Shown piece after piece: positions 34,850 to 44,864 of a stretch of DNA of 64,000 bases. Both the position numbers and the translations under genes were made by a program. The stretch covers positions 17,501 to 81,500 of the forward strand of contig JAAOOA010000186.1 of assembly GCA_012861695.1 (NCBI GenBank), in the 5' to 3' direction. Within the stretch, counting starts at the first letter, position 1, and each line of letters starts with the position of its first letter. Under the pieces are notes generated by a model, which saw only the letters and a list, made by a program, of their open reading frames with translations, did not search any database and was not told where the DNA came from. Source of the stretch: Trematomus loennbergii. Its lineage: Eukaryota; Chordata; Actinopteri; Perciformes; Nototheniidae.

Positions 34850-35021
34850 CTGAGAGTCTCCAGTTCACAGTGTGGACTCTCCAGTCCAGCAGATACCAGC
34901 TTCACTCCTGAATCCTTCAGGTCGTTGTTACTCAGGTCCAGATCTCTCAGACTAGAGGACTGGGAGCTGAGGACTGAGGACAGAGATTCACAGCTTCTCT
35001 GACAGGTTACAGCCAGTTAAC
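34850..35021 (-). pseudogene. LRR exon 3 of the NLRC3-like gene, 2 bp short
   Basis: Flanked by TTTCAAG and GTCAGAG splice sites; the product matches exon 2 ([39 protein letters not shown]). Two bases are missing near 35000 compared with the parallel sites in exons 1 and 2, so the frame shifts inside the exon. Intron sequence on both sides is duplicated around exon 2, showing that exons 2 and 3 arose by tandem duplication. Confidence 0.75.
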
Positions 35022-35379
35022 CTTGAAAGAAATGAATAAATATGACAACATTCCTTTAATATTAAATGTGATTGAGGCAAGGTTTCAACATACAATCTTT
35101 TCTAGTTCTTTTGTCAAATGATACCATCTATTTGTCTGTGCATGTTTGGGTTGGTCAATCAGTCAGATACATTGAGATGAGATAAGTGATGCCATCTGTC
35201 TTCAAATATAATCAGATTGTTATAATGGTTTTGTGGTTTATTGTTTTGAAGAAGAAAAATAAACAAAAAACCGAAGGAGAATCAAATGTATTATTATTCT
35301 AATTTGATAAACTGGAAATTTGTCGATAGAAATGGCTGAACAAAACCACTGACTGTTAACATATCAGCTGAACTCTGAC

Positions 35380-35553
35380 CTGAGAGTCTTCAGTTCACAG
35401 TGTGGACTCTCCAGTCCAGCAGATACCAGCTTCACTCCTGAATCCTTCAGGTCATTGTTACTCAGGTCCAGCTCTCTCAGACTAGAGGACTGGGAGCTGA
35501 GGACTGAGGACAGAGCTTCACAGCTTCTCTCCGACAGGTTACAGCCAGTTAAC
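35380..35553 (-). CDS. LRR exon 2 of the NLRC3-like gene
   Basis: A full-length 174-bp exon with intact splice sites and open frame: [52 protein letters not shown]. Leucines fall at the LxxLxLxxN positions of a ribonuclease-inhibitor-like repeat. The upstream intron is interrupted by the GAGTCC-rich element. Confidence 0.85.
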
Positions 35554-35580
35554 CTTGAAAGAAATGAATAAATATGACAA

Positions 35581-36990
35581 CATGAGTCCGAGTCCAAGTC
35601 CGAGTCACCAAGGGAGAGTCGTAGTCGAGTCCGAGTCCAAGTCCAAGTCACCCAAGGAGTGTCCGAGTCGAGTCCGAGTCCGTGACATCATTGCCTGTGT
35701 TCGAGTCCGAGTCCGAGTCACCCAAGGAGTGTCCGAGTCGAGTCCGAGTCCGAGTCATCATTACCTGTGTTCGAGTCCGAGTCCAAGTCCGAGTCACCCA
35801 AGGAGTGTCCGAGTCGAGTCCGAGTCCGAGTCATCATTACCTGTGTTCGAGTCCGAGTCCAAGTCCGAGTCACCCAAGGAGTGTCCGAGTCGAGTCCGAG
35901 TCCGAGTCATCATTACCTGTGTTCGAGTCCGAGTCCAAGTCCGAGTCACCCAACGAGTGTCTGGGTCAAGTCCGGGTCACAAGTCTTCATGTATTAATCT
36001 TTGTGGATATATGTGTTGAAATGTAGCTGCTCCTCTACATTGCTTTTATCCTGTCATGTTATACTAATCTGTCTATTGAACTGCTGTGAAGCCAGTTTGG
36101 CTACAATTCTTGTAATAGTACTATACAAATAGAAAGCGTATTACTAATATTAATATTATTATTATTATTACTATTATTATTATATTGTAAATGACCTATA
36201 ATATGTCTAACTATATTTAAAATGAGTTACCTTTTAGAGAAGTGATTATATTTGTATGCCAATATTTTTCTATGGTAAAGTTTTCGTTTTGCACTTTTAT
36301 TTTGATAGTAATAAGATCGGGACTCTTATTTTGAAGGAACTTTTCCGGTTAAATTGGTTTACTGATGAAGATTAAGCCCCAGAAAGCACATGGCTACTTA
36401 GCATGCAAAATGACGTCATTCTGTATGTTAAGTAGCCATGTGCTTTCGTGTTATCGGCTGAATCACGTTACTCTGATGATAGTGTTCAAGACAGCCTATA
36501 TGTCTGAACTCGATCCTTAGAGTAATGTGTTACGGAGTCTTCTCTTCAATATTTTTTCCACATAACGAGCATTTTGCGCTGCTCTTTTCCAATGTGGAAG
36601 CAGAATGTGTGAAAGCATACAGCACGATGCGGGGTGTGTCTCTGGACATCTCTAGACTGGAATAGCGGGGCCCAGTACGTGAACTCGCCTTGCAGGTGCA
36701 CACGCAGGGATAGAGGACATCAGACTCCAGAGAAAACTTGCTCGAGTCCGAGTCCAAGTCGGAGCGTCAATGTACAAGTCGAGTCCGAGTCATCGTGGGG
36801 GGAAATTCACGAGTCCGAGTCCAAGTGTACGCCAGAATTCACGAGTCCGAGTCCGAGTCCAAGTCATCGTGCGCGAGAATTCACGAGTCCAAGTCCGAGT
36901 CACGTCAATCAGTGCGCGAGTCCGAGTCGAGTCACGAGTCCCAAAATCGACACTGGAGTCCGACTCGAGTCCGAGTCCAGGACTCGAGTA
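35581..36990. mobile_element. GAGTCC-rich repetitive element between LRR exons 1 and 2
   Basis: Both ends consist of GAGTCCGAGTCCAAGTC-type hexamer arrays (35581-35985 and 36738-36990). The left array is organised in about four higher-order units of 67-84 bp, each containing CATTACCTGTGTTCGAGTCC and CACCCAAGGAGTGTCCGAGT. The right end reads GACTCGAGTACTCCATCTCT. The middle is unlike either end and carries a hairpin at 36383-36446. Probably a DNA element with expanded termini. Confidence 0.6.
36383..36446. repeat. 18-bp-arm hairpin with TGACGTCA in the loop
   Basis: AAAGCACATGGCTACTTA and its exact reverse complement at 36429-36446 flank a 28-base loop that contains the palindrome TGACGTCA (36411-36418), a consensus CRE/ATF site. 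Confidence 0.85.
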
Positions 36991-37307
36991 CTCCATCTCT
37001 GGCGCAAGGTTTCAACATACAATCTTTTCTAGTTCCTTTGTCAAATGATACCATCTATTTGTCTGTGCATGTTTGTGTTTGTCAATCAGTCAGATACATT
37101 GAGATGAGATAAGTGACGCCATCTGTCTTCAAATATAATCAGATTGTTATAATGGTTTTGTGGTTTATTGTTTTGAAGAAGAAAAATAAACAAAAACCGA
37201 AGGAGAATCAAAATGTATTATTATTCTAATTTGATAAAACTGGAAATTAGTCGATAGAAATGGCTGAACAAAACCACTGACAGTTAACATATCAGCTGAA
37301 CTCTGAC

Positions 37308-37480
37308 CTGAGAGTCTCAGTTCACAGTGTGGACTCTCCAGTCCAGCAGATACCAGCTTCACTCCTGAATCCTTCAGGTCGTTGTTACTCAGGTCCAGAT
37401 CTCTCAGACTAGAGGACTGGGAGCTGAGGACTGAGGACAGAGCTTCACAGCTTCTCTCTGACAGGTTGCAGCCACTCAGC
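37308..37480 (-). pseudogene. LRR exon 1 of the NLRC3-like gene, 1 bp short
   Basis: Acceptor TTCCCCAG and donor GTCAGAG are present. It encodes [20 protein letters not shown] and [15 protein letters not shown], then loses one base near 37318 (173 bp rather than 174), which breaks the frame just before the donor. The phase continues the NACHT exon exactly (KAL to LSGCN). Confidence 0.8.
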
Positions 37481-37566
37481 CTGGGGAAAGATCAGCAGTG
37501 AACACAAAGAGTTTTATTCTCATGTCTCAACCTGTTCCTAGTTAATGTAGTTTGATCTCCACTTAC

Positions 37567-39342
37567 AGAGCTTTCCTGGAGGCTTTGACCACTGGCAGCA
37601 GCTTCAGAAGAGCCTCCTCTGAAGCTGAGTATTTCTGCAGGTCAAACTCTTCCAGATCATCTTCTGATGACAGTAAGATGAAGACCAGAGCTGACCACTG
37701 AGCAGGAGACAGATTATCTGTGGAGAGACTTCCTGATCTCAGGGACTGTTGGATCTCCTCCACTAGAGAACGATCATTCAGTTCATTCAGACAGTGGAAC
37801 AGGTTGATGCTTTTCTCCGGAGACGGGTTCTTTCCTATCTTTTCCTTGATGTATTTCACTGTTTTCTGGTTGATCTCTGAGCTACTTCCTGTCTGCGTCA
37901 CCAGGGCTCGTAGGAGTTTCTGATTGGTCTGCAGTGAAAGACCCAGGAGGAAGCGGAGGAACAAGTCCAGGTGTCCGTTTGGACTCTGTAAGGCCTGGTC
38001 CACAGCACTCTGGTAGAGATCTGTTAGTTTAGGTTTGTCTGAAGACTTTAGGCAGCCAGGAGTTTGTTGGTTCTTCTGCAGCAGGTTGACTCCAGAGTTG
38101 ATGAAGGTCAGATGGACATGAAGAGCAGCCAGAAACTCCTGAACGCTCAGATGGACGAAGCAGAACATTGTGTTCTTGTACGTTCCTCTCTCCTCTCTAA
38201 AGACATGTGTGAACACTCCTGAGTACACTGAGGCTGCTCTGATATCGATGCCACACTCTCTCAGGTCGGACTCATAGAAGATCAGGTTGCCTTTCTGCAG
38301 CTGCTCAAAAGCCAGTTTTCCCAGAGCCTCCATCATCTTCATCCTGCTCTCTGGACTCCTGTGTGGATCTGTCTCAGCTCCTCCATCATACTTGACGTTC
38401 ACTTTGGACTGAAACCAGGAAGTGGATGTACATCTCAGTCAGGGTCTTGGGCAGCTCTCCTCCCTCAGTTTTCAACATGTCCTCCAGAACTGAAGCAGAG
38501 ATCCAGCAGAAGACTGGGATGTGGCACATGATGTGGAGGCTTCGTGAGGTCTTGATGTGGGAGATGATGGTGCCGGCCAGCTTCTGATCTGTGAATCTCT
38601 TCCTGAAGTACTCCTCCTTCTGTGGGTCAGTGAACCCTCGGACCTCTGTCACCATGTCCACAAACTCAGTGATCTGATTGGCTGCTGCAGGTCGTGTGGT
38701 TATCCAGAGGCAAGCAGAGGGAAGCAGCTTCCCCCTGATGAGGTTTGTCAGCAGCCGATCCACTGAGGTGGACTCTGAGACATCAGTCAGGATGTCAGTG
38801 TTGTGGAAGTCCAGAGGAAGTCGACACTCATCCAGACCGTCAAAGATGAACACAACCGGGAACTGATCAAACATGCAGATTCCTGCCTCTCTGGTTTCAG
38901 AGAAGAAGTGATGAACAAGTTCCACCAAGCTGTACTTGTCTCTCTCACCACATTCAGCTCTCTGAAGGTGAATGGAAATATGAACTGGATGTCCTGGTTG
39001 GCTTTGCCTTCAGCCCAGTCCAGAGTGAACTTCTGTGTTAAGACTGTTTTCCCAATGCCAGCCACACCCTTTGTCATCACTGCTCTGATTGGTTTACCTC
39101 TTTCAGTTGAGCCTTTAAAGAGGTCTTCTTGTCTGATGGTGTTTCTGATCTGTCTGGTTTCCTGGATGCTTGTTCGATCTGTCTGATCTCGTGTTCCTTG
39201 TTGACCTCTGTGGTGTCTCCCCTGGTGATGTAGATCTCCGTGTAGATTTTATGTAGGGATTCAGATTTTTCCATAAATTTGATATTTTCATATGTTTTCT
39301 TCAGGTTTGATTTGAGTTCACCTTGGCACTTAGTGAGAATAT
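37567..39342 (-). pseudogene. FISNA-NACHT exon of the NLRC3-like gene, with frameshifts
   Basis: A 1.78-kb exon of the size usual for fish NLRC3-like genes, from a TTCATTCAG acceptor to a GTAAGT donor. The 5' part is the FISNA segment ([42 protein letters not shown]). The NACHT part has the Walker A motif GVAGIGKT (about 39045-39068), the block [17 protein letters not shown], the Walker B motif [15 protein letters not shown] (about 38860) and a sensor region [12 protein letters not shown]. The winged-helix and NACHT-associated part after 38402 is open to the donor. Small indels near 39128, 38940 and 38413 break the frame. NACHT proteins use ATP to oligomerise on sensing microbial or danger signals in the cytosol. 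Confidence 0.85.
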
Positions 39343-40363
39343 CTGAATGAATAAGAAAGACATTTACACGAAAGACACATCAAAATATTTCCTTCTAATT
39401 GGACCCATTTCTGACAAAATAGCAGGTTATTTTCCTTATATCAAGTCACTGGATCGTGTTGCATAATTATCTGTACATTGTCCAGTATAAGTTCCACCCC
39501 ACAGAGAACCATCAGTTTTCCCACAGAGAACCATGGCCCTAAACCTGACTGACTCTTATTCCTGCTGCTGGGAGATGAGGCACGATACCAGCAGATCCCA
39601 ACACCCACTGAGGGTGTGGACACAGCTCTCTCTCCAGTTATACAGGAAGTGGATGGCTCTTACTGTGTATACTGTGCCTACCATCTACAAGACACCCTGG
39701 GGGGTCACAGTAATAACCCGTCCCTTCCTCCCCAAGTCATGTTGGACGGCAAATGATACCTCCTTCCACCTGTAGGGGGCTGGGCCGTTAGTAATGACTA
39801 GGACAGAATCTGCAGTGAGCAATCCCAGTGAGGCTGAGCAATGTGCTCCTCTGATGTTTAGAGCTTACCCTACAGTCCCCTTTAAAGCATGGACAATGAC
39901 ACTGTCTTCCATACAACATTGAACAGGAATTTAAATCACAACTGTCCAATCCTATGTCAGGACAAACCTCCACAGTGTGTCCCTGTGGCCCCTTCTGACC
40001 ACCTGAGCAACAACAGCTGTTCTCCAAGCCCTCAGCTCTGCCTCCTGAACTCAGTGTGCATCAGTCCCATTCAACATCCTGAGACTGAGTCAGCAGCTAA
40101 CCTACACTGTGGAAAACAGCCAGGGTTTATCCATGACTCCCCCTCCTGAGATATCTGACAGTTCGGCAGGACAAACCTCATTCCTAACAGAATTGGCCGT
40201 TTCCTGGGAAAACGTAGCACTCAAGGACTCACTGCCATTTCAGAGCCCACTGATGACTTTCTGGTCATTCCTCTGATCCATCCCCTCCCCAACACTGGCT
40301 TTTAGCATCACCCACTTGTATTACATATCTCCAATGTCCCACCAGGAGAAACTCGTTGATATA
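39343..40363. other. Intron 1 of the NLR gene; contains an unidentified coding-like remnant
   Basis: The + strand at about 39530-40300 has several overlapping frames with few stops and a Pro/Cys/Ser-rich composition, broken by shifts, but I cannot match it to a family. It ends just before the tRNA-Gly-like fragment, so it might be the remains of a retroelement; this is speculation. Confidence 0.3.
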
Positions 40364-40391
40364 GCATTGGTGGTTCAGTGGTAGAATTCTC
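40364..40391 (+). pseudogene. 5' half of a tRNA-Gly(GCC) sequence
   Basis: The 28 bases GCATTGGTGGTTCAGTGG plus TAGAATTCTC are identical to the 5' half of eukaryotic tRNA-Gly(GCC), including the A box. The sequence then diverges before the anticodon, so it cannot be a functional tRNA gene. Confidence 0.85.
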
Positions 40392-40408
40392 CTTCTTAAT
40401 AAGATCGG

Positions 40409-40600
40409 CTGGCGCATCATAATGACGTTGGATAGTGTCAGTGCGGTCGGATTCTCAAAGCACAGCAGTCTCTTTCCCTAAGTCCTATCATTAACCCCAA
40501 GATGTTTCACAAAGGTTAAGGAATTGTGGTTAGGAAGAGACGAAAGGCGATATATTTTGGAAGGTAATTGGATTCCTAAAATGCTGATCTATAAAGGTTC
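40409..40600. repeat. Short interspersed repeat related to 4043-4220
   Basis: Shares GGCGCATCATAA, GGATAGTG and CCTAAGTCCT blocks in order with the copy at 4043. It starts about 15 bases after the tRNA-Gly half. Confidence 0.5.
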
Positions 40601-40821
40601 TACTACCCCTCACCTGGAACCAACAGGGTGACCCTGCCAGAAACTAGTGACCCTGACCTCTCTGCTTTCAGGGGTACCTCAGCCCCAACACCATGTGGAG
40701 GTGATGGTTCTCTGAGGGGGATATCAGGAGTCTAAAAACATGATGCATGGCTGTGAAAAATAAAAAAAATTATATTTATATATATAGCTATATTTTGGTA
40801 CACTCTTTTTTAAAGACCTAC

Positions 40822-41110
40822 CTTTAGGGTCTGATGAGGATTCTGATGAGGATTCTGATAATGCCTCTAATAGATCATTCCTCGGGATCTCCTTCAAAAC
40901 TTCTCTGGTCACTTTAATGTCGTGTTTGCCGTAGTACGTACGCATCAGATCCACTGTTTCCATCCGGTCTGCTTTCTCTAGTTCACTCTTTGGGATTCCT
41001 GGGAGTTCTAGGACCTTCTTCTCCAGGTGCCACTTGAATTCTTTAAATTCCTCTTCCTTCAAATCTTTTAAAGTTTTTAATAGGACTTTAGGTGTCTCCA
41101 TCTTTTCTAC
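40822..41110 (-). CDS. Pyrin-domain (PYD) exon of the NLRC3-like gene
   Basis: The start codon is at 41101-41099, nine bases after a CTCTGCAG acceptor, so a 5' UTR intron lies upstream. It encodes METPKVLLKTLKDLKEEEF, WHLEKKVLELPGIPKSELEK, ETVDLMRTYYGKHDIKVT and a Ser/Glu-rich tail, ending at a CTAAAG/GTAGGT donor after 93 codons plus one base. The pattern is a six-helix death-fold pyrin domain, common at the N-terminus of fish NLRs, which recruits adaptors such as ASC by homotypic binding. The exon is intact. The phase joins the FISNA exon (G/AT), supporting one gene. The start of the transcript was not located. Confidence 0.85.
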
Positions 41111-41329
41111 CTGCAGAGCAAAGATACCAAGAAAGAAAATATTTATCTTATATCTTACGGGATCCAAAGAACAGCTGCCATGTGACTTTGAATGGTGTTA
41201 CGACCCTGGGTCGTTATGTCATTTGTGTGCAGATATTTCTTCTTCCTCCTGTGTCTGTGTGGCTGCGTGTATGGCAAGCCATTTGAGTATTTATTCCATA
41301 TCCTTGATATCAGACGGCAGCTGCCTGCA

Positions 41330-41930
41330 CTAGTTGGCTCTTTGATTTCACTTGTTAGATATATGGTCAAACTAGTCACTCTGCTTTACTAGTTAAATAA
41401 AACATTACACTAGTCACTCTTTTTCAGCAACTAGTGGCACTTTTGTCCGACTAGTTAGCACATAAGCCTTACTAGTGACGCCAGGAGCAGCACTAGTAGC
41501 ACCAAAGTCCCAACTTGTAAGCTTTTTGATGAACTAGTGGCCCTCTGACCGTACTAGTGACGCTAAAAGTCTTACAAGTTAACTAGTGCGCTGCAAAAGC
41601 TCTGACATGTTAACTAGTTACACAAAATAAGCACAACTAGTTAACTAGTGGCATACATTTGTCTGCACTAGTTAACTAGTAGCACCCAGAATCGCTCACT
41701 AGTTAACTAGTAAAGGCAAAAGGTTCACTAGTTAACTAGTTGACGCCTCTTTTGACCTTACTAGTTAACTAGTGGGGCTCAAAATGTCTACACGTTAACT
41801 AGTGAACCCTTTGCCCTTTACTAGTTAACTAGTGAGATACATTTAAATTCCACTAGTGAACTAGTGAGGCTCAAAATGTTCACTAGTAGCACTAGTGGGT
41901 CCCAAATGTGCACTAGTCGCACTAGTCACA
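41330..41930. repeat. Array of a 14-bp palindrome with a period close to 31 bp
   Basis: ACTAGTTAACTAGT occurs perfectly at 41636, 41667, 41698, 41727, 41760 and 41820; variants with one to three changes lie at 41574, 41605, 41790, 41852, 41882 and 41912. Intervals are 29-33 bp, mostly 31. The roughly 17-bp spacers differ from one another, with partial themes such as GGCTCAAAATGT. Upstream to 41330 isolated ACTAGT half-sites continue less regularly. Most copies are preceded by C and followed by G or A, so they begin CACTA, as do the termini of CACTA/EnSpm elements, where subterminal repeats of this kind occur. Confidence 0.95.
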
Positions 41931-42024
41931 GAATGCTAATGAGGAGGAGGGAAAGAAGGCATCGAGGTCTCCTATTGGCCCTAAGCTATAGAGCGCCACC
42001 CAGCCCAAAATTTCTTTAAGAGCT

Positions 42025-42330
42025 TAAATACACTGCACTGTAAACATTTACCAGCATTTCACTACATTTAACAGTATTATTTTACAGTGACATATTGTAA
42101 TCAAGGCCCCCTGTAATATCCCAACAAATACATGTAAAAAGGACTGTATCCTTGGATTTCACAGCATTTAAGAGTATCATAGTACAGAGAAATATTGTAA
42201 TAAAAAGCCCCTGTAATATCACAACAAAATATCTATAAAACTACAGTAAAATTGGATTTGACATTATTTAACTATTATTTCACAGTAAAGCACTGTACTC
42301 AAAATCATCTGTAATAGCACAACCCATTAC
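42025..42330. repeat. Three diverged tandem units of about 98 bp
   Basis: Each unit has CATTTAA(C/G)AGTAT, a TTGTAAT block, CCCCTGTAATATC(C/A)CAACAA and a TAAAAxTTGGATTT-type end. The last unit is the most diverged. A typical fish CACTGTAAAAAAAGATCC sequence follows at 42452. Confidence 0.65.
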
Positions 42331-43400
42331 TGTAAAATTTGAATTGTGCAGCATTGCACATGTGCAGAATAGACTATCTAACCGGCGTGTGTCCTGCAGC
42401 ATAGCCTACTTCTCAAACCGTCTGGAAGATTTGAACTGAGACATTCTATACACTGTAAAAAAAGATCCTAATTTTACAGGAAATAATTATTTTTTTATAG
42501 TAATTATGTTTTTTTAAATAACTTGCAAAATCCCGTAAAATGACAGATATGAACTATAAATTAACAACCCAAAACATTATTTTAAGTATTTTGACAACAA
42601 TAAATAACATTTATTTCATTTTTTTTAAAGTTTACAGTATTTTTTGCACTTTCAGAAAATACATGCAGATGTATGTAAAATAAAAATTATTATCTGCAAT
42701 TAAATATGTAACTCGTAATATAAAAGTGTATTACTATTATAAGACTTTAAGATATTTCTTTGTAATTTTAAGGTACCTACACATGAAACTGTAAAAAAAA
42801 GTGTCAAACATTTTTACATAAATCATTTTCTCAATATTCGATTGAATCCACCACAAACACAAAATATCCAATGTTGAAACAAAAGTAAATAAATATGTTT
42901 TCATGAAATTCCTAACTTACTATATTGTAAACATCTACAGTTGACAATATCATAAAAAAAATAAAAATCTAGAAAGTGGAGAAATCTCTGCAGGGAGGAC
43001 CCAGGTTTAAAACACACACTGTTATTTACTCAACAATAAGTCACAGTTATCCTTGTTTTATTTATGTGTTATGTTGCTGTGTTTTTTTTCCCATTGGTCA
43101 ATATACAGTAATAAGGGTTAGTTATAGTCTTACATGCAGTATAATGTATGGTTTTCGGATTCTGGCCGACAGCCAGAGTAAGCATATTGTGCCTCATATG
43201 TACAAGGTTAACATTGAAAGTGACGATGATATGTCCCAATGCGTCTCAATGTACATGTTACTCCACTGCATATCAGTTTACTCCACTCAAATGGCGCAAA
43301 ACTCGCGTTCCATGGACAGACTGTAATACACTCAAATTACAATAGATGGAGCTCTAGACTAATTTATAAAATTTTGTAAAAAATGTTGTTAACACTCTGG
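42331..43400. other. AT-rich non-coding DNA
   Basis: Contains repeated TGTAAAATTA-type motifs probably derived from a DNA element; a 116-codon open frame at 42976 resembles nothing I know. Confidence 0.4.
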
Positions 43401-43439
43401 GTGTGTGAGACGAGTGAACCAAAACGTAAAACCTCCGCA

Positions 43440-43761
43440 ATTAAAACAGTTTAATCGAGTTTGAGCACTAATATACCCATGTTTTGAACACTTTAGCGGG
43501 TAAATGTGTTATCTTTTCACCCTGGTCCTGAATTAAAACAGTTTCCCCGACTTTAAACACTAATGTGCCCATGATTCAGAGACTTATTCATCGGTCAATG
43601 TGTTCTCTTTTCCCCCCTGGGTGTGTGTGTGAGACAAGTGAACTGTGTCAGCCTGCAAACAAGCAGCAGTCTGCTGTCATTTGAAACATGTTACCCGACT
43701 TTTTAACACACTTTTACCCACGTTTTGAGCACTTATTCCTGGTCAATGTGTTCTCTTCCCC
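43440..43761. repeat. Three diverged tandem units ending at the LTR
   Basis: Units near 43440, 43530 and 43680 share ACAGTTT(A/C)(A/C)(T/C)CGA, CCCATG/CCCACG(T/A)TT, a GGTCAATGTGTT block and CTCTTTTCxCCC. The retroelement LTR starts directly at the end of the third unit. Confidence 0.6.
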
Positions 43762-44138
43762 TGTTACAGGCTTGGCCTGTCACTTTAAGAGTAGCAGCCG
43801 CAAGGGGTTGTGGGTTTTTGGAAGTCCGATGTGTGTAAAATGTGATGGCCAAGGCGAAGTGCGGAGGTATGAGGAGAGAGACGAAAGTATAGAGAAAGTG
43901 GTCAGAAGAGGAGTATAGTGTCTAGTTTTGTATGTATCAATTCAGTGGCCATGTAATTGAAGAACGTGAATAAACGGAGGTTCTTCCCACGGCACCCGAA
44001 CGCATCGTCTTCATCCTTTTTCCCCTCGAAATATCTGGACAGCTAGTTACCGGCTGACAACGAGCCAAGTCAGAAACCACCGTGTGTATCCGAAACTACG
44101 GTTTCGGTGCCGAGATACCGTCAGTATAAAAGGTAACA
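43762..44138 (+). mobile_element. 5' LTR of a Ty3/gypsy-type retroelement
   Basis: A 377-bp segment that starts TGTTAC and ends GTAACA, the inverted TG...CA ends of an LTR, and stops one base before the primer binding site. It contains a possible polyadenylation signal AATAAA at about 43969. No second copy was found in the window, so the boundary rests on the ends and the binding site. Confidence 0.75.
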
Positions 44139-44139
44139 T

Positions 44140-44157
44140 TGGGGGCTCGTCCGAGAT
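44140..44157 (+). other. Primer binding site, tRNA-Pro type
   Basis: TGGGGGCTCGTCCGAGAT is complementary to the 3' end of tRNA-Pro with one difference from the canonical site. It fixes the 3' border of the LTR and the orientation of the element. Confidence 0.85.
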
Positions 44158-44191
44158 TTTTTTTTTTCTACGGGGGAGAAGAGGATTTTTA

Positions 44192-44864
44192 ATGGCAGCG
44201 TTCGGAGCTAACGCTAATGCTAATCACAGACTGAGACAAGCTGATGCAGCTAACGGAAAAAGCCCACGGAAAAGCTCTAATCCATTCTTGGTGAATATTG
44301 ATGAGGCTGTTCAAAGTCAGGTGGACATGTTTGACCAGACAATTATGGATTATACTGGGTATGGGGACTGCACCAACCCCTTTCTGACTAGCATGGAACT
44401 ACGCTAGCCAGAGCCGCAAGCTACGCCACGCCGCCAGAAGCATCACTGGAGCCAACTAACCCTTTCATCATGCCGACAAAGGAGCAAGCACAGCCAAATA
44501 GTGAGTTTCTCACCCCTTTCCACCAAAATGTGACCGTTTAATGAGCATGGTATCAACTTCAGCTAAACCAGCTAATTCTTTCACCTCCATGGACTATAGC
44601 CACTCTATGCCGACCATCCCAAGTTACTCAGCTCATTCACAGTGCCTTCAGCCGCCAGTGTCACCATTAACACCCTGCATGCAGCAGCCTGCCACACTGC
44701 CTTGTAAAGTACAAGCTCACACATGCTCAGCTGTGCACTGTGGGACCGCACCTGGCCAGTGTGAGTGTGATCTGCCTAACATGAGGAGAGCTTGGTCTGA
44801 ACCACGCAGCTCTGCAGCTCGTGCAGCACACAGAGAGGACTATATGGACACAAGTGATGAATGA
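44192..44864 (+). pseudogene. gag: 5' part of gag, interrupted
   Basis: An initiator ATG follows the primer binding site by about 34 bases and opens MAAFGANANANHRLRQADAA. The frame stops at 44407, and a second open piece in another frame spans 44541-44864 and overlaps the start of the long gag-pol frame. The leader is Pro/Ser/Ala-rich with no recognisable domain. The breaks show the element is not intact. Confidence 0.65.

Noticed and set aside
39530..40150. A retroviral envelope gene in NLR intron 1
   Set aside because: The composition is suggestive, but I could identify no fusion peptide, transmembrane segment or conserved motif with confidence.
40364..40440. Functional tRNA-Gly gene
   Set aside because: Only the 5' 28 nucleotides match; anticodon arm, T arm and acceptor 3' strand are absent.
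41574..41926. CRISPR array
   Set aside because: The repeat is 14 bp, spacers are about 17 bp and partly related, the genome is vertebrate and no cas-like genes exist nearby. Retained as an unusual palindrome array instead.
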